Assembly: GCA_031284025.1 (NCBI GenBank)
Contig: JAITAR010000073.1
Location: forward strand, 1 to 5,191
Reading direction: 5' to 3'
DNA length: 5,191 bases
Origin: Rickettsiales bacterium
GTDB lineage: Bacteria > Pseudomonadota > Alphaproteobacteria > Rickettsiales > UBA1997
Of the stretch, positions 1 to 4,189 are shown one piece after another. Position numbers and translations under genes: made by a program. The notes beneath the pieces are model-generated. The model ran no database searches. It was given only the letters and a program-made list of their open reading frames with translations, and was not told the DNA's origin. How positions within the stretch are numbered: position 1 is the stretch's first letter; each line of letters starts with the position of its first letter.

Positions 1-76
1 CTGTTTCCTGGCTAGTTTTGTCCATCATTTCTTGACACTGTTTTTTGATTTGCCTGATTAAAAACCAAAGAGACAT
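1..76 (-). CDS. Possible start of an unrecognised leftward gene (partial)
   Basis: An ATG at 76-74 on the minus strand opens 25 codons that stay open to the window edge. The peptide begins MSLWFLIRQIKKQC and continues with a charged, Gln/Glu-rich stretch that could start a helix. I recognise no family. There is no convincing Shine-Dalgarno sequence just upstream of the ATG; two further in-frame ATGs at 28-26 and 25-23 are alternatives. A perfect TATAAT on the same strand lies about 100 bases upstream (183-178), which weakly supports a leftward transcript. On the plus strand the same bases also read open in one frame up to a TAA at 59-61, so the tail of a rightward gene is the competing explanation. 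The fragment is too short to decide. Confidence 0.22.
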   Translation of the reverse strand, partial: MSLWFLIRQIKKQCQEMMDKTSQET

Positions 77-157
77 TAGAAATTAATGAACCCAACTTCT
101 ATTGCTGCAACAGAAAAAATAAAAAAAGCAGGCCAAGTTACATTCATCAGATAACAG

Positions 158-185
158 TTGACCCTAGAAATTTTAGAATTATAGT
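158..185 (+). promoter_or_regulatory. Predicted sigma-70 promoter of the ABC-F gene
   Basis: TTGACC at 158-163 (5 of 6 to the -35 consensus) is followed after 16 bases by TATAGT at 180-185 (5 of 6 to the -10 consensus). This predicts a start near 192 and a leader of about 140 nt before the ATG at 333. The -10 overlaps a perfect TATAAT read on the opposite strand (183-178), so opposing polymerases could compete here. Confidence 0.5.
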
Positions 186-320
186 GTGCACACATTACTG
201 TATCGATTAGATTTTACTAACAATGCTTTGTGCAGCCGCGTAGAAGTTCTCGTTAAATTTTCTGATTCCCGACGGATTGGTGGAGGGAGTGGAGTGTGTT
301 TTAGAGAATCTAATTGGTAT

Positions 321-326
321 AGGGAG
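321..326 (+). promoter_or_regulatory. Ribosome binding site that fixes the ABC-F start
   Basis: AGGGAG lies six bases before the ATG at 333. It supports that start over the in-frame ATG at 186, which has no such site. Confidence 0.6.
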
Positions 327-332
327 TTGTTT

Positions 333-1829
333 ATGTTAAAGTTAGATGAAGTCTCAAAAGTTTTCGAAGGGAAGACGATTTTCGAAAATATAAGTTTTAT
401 TCTAAATGATGGTGAAAAGCTGGGTCTAATTGGTAGAAATGGTTCCGGTAAGTCTACGATACTCAAAATTATCGCGGGTAAATTGCCCTTTGATGGCGGA
501 AATATCATAACCTCGAAAAATTATCGCATAGGATACCTCGAGCAGCATTTATTATTTAGAGAAAAAACTCTGCTGGCAGAAGCATGTCTCGCACTGCCAG
601 ACTATAGGAGTGATAACTACTGGGAAGCTGAAAAAATATTACATGATATGGGTTTTTCCACCGAAGATGCGACTAAAGCTCCGGAAGAATTTTCCGGCGG
701 CTGGCAGATGAGATTGAATTTTGCTAAGCTGCTAATATCCGAACCAGATCTGCTACTACTCGACGAGCCAACTAACTATCTTGATATTCTGTCTATTCGC
801 TGGCTAAAAAAGTTTTTGATCAGTTGGAAAAAATCTCTCATAGTCGTAACCCATGATAAGAACTTTCTAAACGAAGTTACAGAATGCACAGTGATTATCC
901 ACAGAGGAATATCCAAGAAAATCATTGGCCATGCGGATGATATGTACAGACAGATACGAGAGAAAGAGGAAAATTATGAAAAAACACGTATCAATGAGAA
1001 TAAAAAACGGGAACAGACTCAAAAATACATAGACAGATTTAGATATAAAGCTACTCTAGCTACACGGGTACAATCTAAAATAAAAATGCTGGCTCGACAG
1101 GATGAAAAGCAGGAATTATCATCTATAGATAAACTCGAGTTTGAATTTGCTTACAAAAATATTATTTCCAATAAACCCTTTGTGGAAATAGCTAATTTAA
1201 AATTTGGCTATGAAAATGGCAAAACCTTGATAGGAAATCTATCCTTTAAAATTGAAAAGGGGGACAAAATATGTGTTGTAGGCAAAAATGGCACCGGTAA
1301 ATCAACTTTGCTCAGGCTTATAGCAAATGAACTTAGTCCGAATGCCGGTAAAATATCCTTCTGTGGAGGAATAGGCATAGGGTACTTTGGCCAGATGAAT
1401 ATTGGTAGACTTAATCTGGAAAATAGTGTAGAGGAAGAGCTATCGTCTGTGGATCCTAAAATCCATAGAAGTAAAATTTTGAATGTGGCTGGTCTGATGA
1501 TGTTCGGTGGTGACGATCACAGGAAAAAAATAGCTGTTCTCAGTGGTGGCGAAAGAAGCAGAGTACTCCTCGGCAAAATAATATTGCAGCAATGCAATCT
1601 GCTGCTTCTGGATGAACCAACTAATCATCTAGACATGGAAAGCTGTGATTCTCTGGCAGAGGCGGTTAATAATTTTCCCGGAGCTAGCGTTACCGTTACC
1701 CACGATGAGAGTTTTTTGAATACTGTGGCAAACAGGCTAATTGTCTTTGATGATCAAAAAGTATTTGTTTTTGATAGCGTCTACAGAAATTTCTTAAATG
1801 AGATTGGCTACAGCAGTGAAAAATCCTAG
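333..1829 (+). CDS. ABC-F family ATPase (ribosome-associated, duplicated ATP-binding cassette)
   Basis: This is a cytoplasmic ABC-F protein. The family has two fused ATP-binding cassettes and no membrane domain, and its members act on the ribosome near the E site (EttA, Uup, YheS and antibiotic-protection types). The first cassette shows Walker A GRNGSGKST at residues 34-42, the Q-loop Gln71, signature SGGWQMR at 121-127, Walker B LLLLDEPTN at 140-148 with catalytic Glu145, and switch His174. A charged, helical linker at about 203-265 carries the RFRYKA and SKIKMLAR elements typical of the interdomain tRNA-interaction motif. The second cassette shows GKNGTGKST at 317-325, Gln354, SGGER at 404-408, LLLLDEPTN at 423-431 with Glu428, and His457. 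All catalytic residues are present, so both sites should hydrolyse ATP. At 498 aa it is shorter than EttA or Uup and lacks Uup's C-terminal coiled coil. The compact form and the GW after the signature motif recall the YheS/ABCF3-like branch, but I would not name the subfamily. It is transcribed alone from its own predicted promoter. Confidence 0.93.
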   Translation: MLKLDEVSKVFEGKTIFENISFILNDGEKLGLIGRNGSGKSTILKIIAGKLPFDGGNIITSKNYRIGYLEQHLLFREKTLLAEACLALPDYRSDNYWEAEKILHDMGFSTEDATKAPEEFSGGWQMRLNFAKLLISEPDLLLLDEPTNYLDILSIRWLKKFLISWKKSLIVVTHDKNFLNEVTECTVIIHRGISKKIIGHADDMYRQIREKEENYEKTRINENKKREQTQKYIDRFRYKATLATRVQSKIKMLARQDEKQELSSIDKLEFEFAYKNIISNKPFVEIANLKFGYENGKTLIGNLSFKIEKGDKICVVGKNGTGKSTLLRLIANELSPNAGKISFCGGIGIGYFGQMNIGRLNLENSVEEELSSVDPKIHRSKILNVAGLMMFGGDDHRKKIAVLSGGERSRVLLGKIILQQCNLLLLDEPTNHLDMESCDSLAEAVNNFPGASVTVTHDESFLNTVANRLIVFDDQKVFVFDSVYRNFLNEIGYSSEKS

Positions 1830-1863
1830 ATAGTCCCGAGGAAACTGAGTACAAAGTACTGTG

Positions 1864-1920
1864 CTATAGAACATTTACAGAAATTAGCAGAAACAATGCT
1901 ATTGCCGTAAATTTCTATAG
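1864..1920. repeat. Bulged intergenic inverted repeat (long hairpin)
   Basis: The left arm 1864-1878 (CTATAGAACATTTAC) pairs with the right arm 1907-1920 (GTAAATTTCTATAG) over 14 base pairs with one bulged C at 1872. Inside, TAGCA at 1885-1889 pairs with TGCTA at 1897-1901 around a 7-base loop. No T-run follows on either strand, so it is not a standard intrinsic terminator. It could be an mRNA 3' end stabiliser, a small RNA, or a palindromic element. A smaller hairpin, AGTAC-AAA-GTACT, sits just before it at about 1849-1861. Confidence 0.6.
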
Positions 1921-1953
1921 TATGTTGCATAATCTGTTGAATATTAAGCTTTT

Positions 1954-1959
1954 TATAAT
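1954..1959 (+). promoter_or_regulatory. Predicted -10 box of the dioxygenase-like gene
   Basis: A perfect TATAAT lies 31 bases before the ATG at 1991. No good -35 is found at normal spacing; TTGAAT at 1937-1942 is only 11 bases away and TTGCAT at 1925-1930 is 23 away. The predicted transcript would have a leader of about 25 nt with no Shine-Dalgarno sequence. Confidence 0.4.
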
Positions 1960-1990
1960 ATAAGTTGTCCAGCTAGATTATTTCACTGTG

Positions 1991-2671
1991 ATGATTGTAA
2001 GTCCTATGCGTAATTTTTTTGTATTTTTTGGTCTGTTTCTGATCAGGGCCCTGAACAGTACTCTCGGAAGTGAACGTATTTCCGGTATTTTTACTCCTCT
2101 AAAGCAGACACCAACGGCTCTTATATTTGATAATCTGTCGAAACCTAGCACATTTAATAAAAACAATAATCTAGTGAGAAAAACTGGATCCTTTCGAGTT
2201 GCCATAGGAGAACCTCTCTACATCAGAGGAACAGTTACTGACGCGTTTAATGTTCCTATAGAGGGAGTCATGATAAAAATATGGCAAACAAATGCTACCG
2301 GTAAATATCACACCCTTCTGCAGAAAAGTAGCAAGTACATCGATAGAAATTTTCTGATGTCAGGGCAATCAATAACCGATAATATGGGCCACTATGAGTT
2401 TGTAACCATATTTCCCGGATTCTACGATGACAGAGCTCCACACATAAATATTATCATTTATCATAGAAAATTTGGTCTCATAGAGACAGAAATATACTTT
2501 GAGGGGCATTTCAGAAATAGTGAAGATCCCATATATATGACCTATCCCGATGAAGATCGAAAACAATTAACCGCCGCCGTGCAACAAGTTGATAAAAATA
2601 ATTTGAAAGCTGGAAAAATTGCCACCTTCAACATTGTATTTAACTGTGTGCAGCAATACAAAAGGTACTGA
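1991..2671 (+). CDS. Exported intradiol ring-cleavage dioxygenase-like protein with a substituted iron ligand
   Basis: This protein belongs to the intradiol dioxygenase fold (protocatechuate 3,4-dioxygenase / catechol 1,2-dioxygenase). The core reads GTVTDAFNVPIEGVMIKIWQ, then NATGKY, DNMGHYEFVTIFPGFY, DRAPHIN and ETEIYFEG. In the family two Tyr and two His hold Fe(III). Here Tyr106 and Tyr145 are present, Arg148 is kept and His151 is kept, but the second His of the usual HxH is Asn153 (AAT at 2447-2449). Activity is therefore uncertain. Residues about 7-20 (MRNFFVFFGLFLIR with the lead-in) form a hydrophobic stretch like a Sec signal peptide or an N-terminal anchor, suggesting a periplasmic location. 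Length is 226 aa, normal for a single-domain member. Starts at GTG 1988, ATG 1991 and ATG 2006 are all in frame, and none has a visible ribosome binding site; 1991 is chosen as the first ATG after the TATAAT box. No aromatic-degradation genes are nearby. Related single-gene copies are known from Rickettsiales, where their role is unclear. Confidence 0.8.
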   Translation: MIVSPMRNFFVFFGLFLIRALNSTLGSERISGIFTPLKQTPTALIFDNLSKPSTFNKNNNLVRKTGSFRVAIGEPLYIRGTVTDAFNVPIEGVMIKIWQTNATGKYHTLLQKSSKYIDRNFLMSGQSITDNMGHYEFVTIFPGFYDDRAPHINIIIYHRKFGLIETEIYFEGHFRNSEDPIYMTYPDEDRKQLTAAVQQVDKNNLKAGKIATFNIVFNCVQQYKRY

Positions 2672-2695
2672 GGTAGCTACCTCCCAGTACCTTTT
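2660..2695. terminator. Bidirectional intrinsic terminator between convergent genes
   Basis: The perfect 11-bp arms AAAAGGTACTG (2660-2670) and CAGTACCTTTT (2685-2695) enclose a second palindrome, AGGTAGCTACCT (2671-2682). Each strand ends the hairpin in a short T4 run. The TGA of the dioxygenase-like gene (2669-2671) lies inside the left arm. The dprA stop (2711-2713) is 15 bases beyond the right arm, so one structure can serve both genes. Confidence 0.78.
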
Positions 2696-2710
2696 CATGG
2701 ATGATTTTTT

Positions 2711-3901
2711 CTAGTAGCTACTTCTTGTACAGATTTTACCATTTTCAACTATAATCTTACCCTCAAGATTTAATTTCATTATTATGGAGTTTATCTCATT
2801 TATATCCAAATTGCTCTGATCAATCAACTCACCAATATCTATAGGACAATAATCAAGCTTAGAAAGCACTAGCTCTTCGGGTGTGAGCTTTTGAGAATCA
2901 TCCTCAAGAATCGTCTGCACCTCCTCTTCAATCACAGAGGTATACCCCTCCCCTCCATAGTTCTGCACCAAATCGCTGCCATCGCGATCACCATAGTCGG
3001 ATTTGCCATTAAATTCTTGAATGCCATCCTGGAAAATCGTATCCTCCGGTATTACGACGGATTCTAGATTCTCTATGATATCCGTTACTCCGGTAACCAT
3101 GGTAGCTCCCTGCTGTAGAAGCATATTTGAACCAATGTAGTTATTGTCGTATGGATTACCGGGGAATACTAGCACCTCTCTGCCATATTTTATAGCCTGA
3201 TTAGCAGTGTGAAGGGAACCGGACATCATGCCAGCGCTGATTATAAGAACACCTTTAGAAATACCAGCTATGATTCTATTGCGTATAGGAAAATTCTCTG
3301 GCCTTGGTTTAGTATGCAGTGGAAATTCTGAAATTATAAGGCCGTTTTTATCGAGTATTTCATAAAACAGATATTCGTTTTCCTTTGGGTATATATTATC
3401 CATGCCACTACCAAGAACAGCTATAGTACCATTTTCCAAAGAACCCACATGACTACCAGAATCAATGCCTCTAGCTAAACCCGATACCACCACATAGCCA
3501 TAGCTAGAAACCTCCCGAGAAATTTTTCTCGCAAAATTAAAGCTGTTCACCGAACAACTTCTAGAGCCAACTATGGCCAGCTTTCTCCCGTTGTTCAGCA
3601 GATCCATGTTACCAAGACAGGTCAGGGTTAGCGGAAAGGTACCCGTACTTTTCAAATACGGCGGATATTCTCTATCCAAATAGGTTATAATTCTCGCTCC
3701 CAACTTGTTACAGTCATCAATTTCCTCGTAAATTTTTTCTTCGTTGCACAATTTTATATTTTTACCGCCAATGTTATCAAAATTTCTAACTATACCCTCT
3801 ATCGTATGGTACCTAGCCAAAGATCTGTGAAACAATATGTCTGTAAAACCTTTAGTTCTAGACAGCCTGATTATACTAAAATTGAATTTTTCCCTATCCA
3901 T
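2711..3901 (-). CDS. dprA: DNA-processing protein DprA (Smf)
   Basis: DprA binds incoming single-stranded DNA in the cytoplasm and loads RecA during natural transformation; it is also kept in many non-competent lineages. The 396-aa product has an N-terminal helical region (about 1-95), a Rossmann-type DNA-binding core (about 105-280) and a C-terminal winged helix (about 339-396). Core motifs are IVGSRS at about 110-115, SGLARGID at 140-147, SEFP at about 191-194, FPIRNRIIAG at 204-213, SGSLHTA at 227-233 and PG...GSN at 247-259. Where most members have VEA before the SGSL motif, this one reads ISAG. Between the core and winged helix lies a long acidic, low-complexity linker (about 280-338). 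I chose the ATG at 3901-3899. GGAGG at 3919-3915 precedes it at a longish 13 bases, and an upstream in-frame TTG at 3940 would lie only about 6 bases from the predicted transcript start. It converges on the dioxygenase-like gene and diverges from the Pmp-like gene. Confidence 0.93.
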   Translation of the reverse strand: MDREKFNFSIIRLSRTKGFTDILFHRSLARYHTIEGIVRNFDNIGGKNIKLCNEEKIYEEIDDCNKLGARIITYLDREYPPYLKSTGTFPLTLTCLGNMDLLNNGRKLAIVGSRSCSVNSFNFARKISREVSSYGYVVVSGLARGIDSGSHVGSLENGTIAVLGSGMDNIYPKENEYLFYEILDKNGLIISEFPLHTKPRPENFPIRNRIIAGISKGVLIISAGMMSGSLHTANQAIKYGREVLVFPGNPYDNNYIGSNMLLQQGATMVTGVTDIIENLESVVIPEDTIFQDGIQEFNGKSDYGDRDGSDLVQNYGGEGYTSVIEEEVQTILEDDSQKLTPEELVLSKLDYCPIDIGELIDQSNLDINEINSIIMKLNLEGKIIVENGKICTRSSY

Positions 3902-3952
3902 ATCAAATGCTGCACCTCCACTCTGCCAATTTTTCTTCAATCCCTTAAACTA

Positions 3953-3981
3953 ATTATAGCAGATAAACGGATCGGTTGCAA
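3953..3981 (-). promoter_or_regulatory. Predicted sigma-70 promoter of dprA
   Basis: On the minus strand TTGCAA (3981-3976) is followed after exactly 17 bases by a perfect TATAAT (3958-3953). The predicted start near 3946 leaves a leader of about 45 nt to the ATG at 3901 and argues against the TTG at 3940 as the initiator. This is the best-formed promoter in the window. Confidence 0.68.
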
Positions 3982-4123
3982 CTGTGTGATAATATATCGT
4001 AAATCCCACATTTAATGTTCTGACAATTGCCACATGTGAAACTACTGTCAACTAATGTAACCATCGGCTAGCTAAATTCAGTGTGGTGACTAAAAATAGT
4101 CCTGATCTTTTTTTCCTAGTCAC
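3982..4123. other. Divergent spacer with inverted repeats upstream of the Pmp-like gene
   Basis: No gene is supported. GTGACTA at 4086-4092 is the reverse complement of TAGTCAC at 4117-4123, which abuts the predicted -35. GACTA at 4088-4092 can instead pair with TAGTC at 4097-4101 around AAAA, so the two pairings exclude each other. A T7 run sits at 4108-4114. A perfect palindrome CACATGTG lies at 4031-4038, flanked by TGACA (4021-4025) and TGTCA (4046-4050). These could be operator sites for either gene. Confidence 0.4.
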
Positions 4124-4151
4124 TTGCAATTACAGAAAAGCATATTATGCT
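4124..4151 (+). promoter_or_regulatory. Possible promoter of the Pmp-like gene
   Basis: TTGCAA at 4124-4129 is followed after 16 bases by TATGCT at 4146-4151 (4 of 6 to consensus). A better-looking -10, TATTAT at 4143-4148, is only 13 bases away. The -35 hexamer is the same as that of the divergent dprA promoter. The assignment is weak. Confidence 0.35.
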
Positions 4152-4174
4152 CTGTCCATAGTTTTTAATTTTTT

Positions 4175-4184
4175 AGGAGAAGGA
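4175..4184 (+). promoter_or_regulatory. Ribosome binding site that fixes a TTG start
   Basis: AGGAGAAGGA contains two tandem purine-rich sites. AAGGA ends five bases before the TTG at 4190. No in-frame ATG lies nearby, and the signal peptide begins directly after, so TTG initiation is well supported. Confidence 0.7.
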
Positions 4185-4189
4185 TAACT

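Larger units (their letters stand above)
77..332. other. Intergenic promoter and leader region upstream of the ABC-F gene
   Basis: No convincing gene lies here. The stretch contains overlapping rightward and leftward -10 boxes around 178-185 and a perfect 10-base palindrome, GTGTGCACAC, at 184-193 close to the predicted rightward transcription start. The leader then runs about 140 nt to the ABC-F start. It includes a six-codon minimal ORF at 223-243 (MLCAAA, then TAG) without a visible ribosome binding site, and a GGTGGAGGG-rich stretch around 279-296. The ABC-F reading frame is open back to an ATG at 186, but those 49 residues resemble nothing in ABC-F proteins and would begin at or before the transcription start. 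Confidence 0.5.

Noticed and set aside
2..61. Tail of a rightward gene ending at TAA 59-61
   Set aside because: Only 19 codons are visible, with no recognisable motif; it is equally or less convincing than the leftward frame over the same bases.
215..300. tRNA or tmRNA-like segment (GCAGCCGCGTAG followed by GATTCCC)
   Set aside because: No acceptor stem, no proper GTTCRA T-loop with its pairing arm and no CCA-adjacent end could be assembled on either strand.
186..332. N-terminal extension of the ABC-F protein from the in-frame ATG at 186
   Set aside because: The 49 extra residues do not resemble ABC-F sequence, the ATG lies at or before the predicted transcription start, and AGGGAG sits at ideal spacing before the ATG at 333, where the typical LDEVSK opening begins.
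179..508. Leftward 109-codon frame across the ABC-F start region
   Set aside because: It is antisense to well-supported coding sequence and promoter, has a composition mirroring the opposite strand and no recognisable domain.
3902..3940. Earlier TTG start of DprA at 3940
   Set aside because: It would lie about 6 bases from the predicted transcription start, with AAGGGA directly against the codon; the ATG at 3901 gives the usual DprA beginning and has GGAGG upstream.
3806..4015. Rightward 69-codon frame over the dprA start and promoter
   Set aside because: It is antisense to the dprA N-terminus, has no ribosome binding site or domain, and runs through the canonical dprA promoter.
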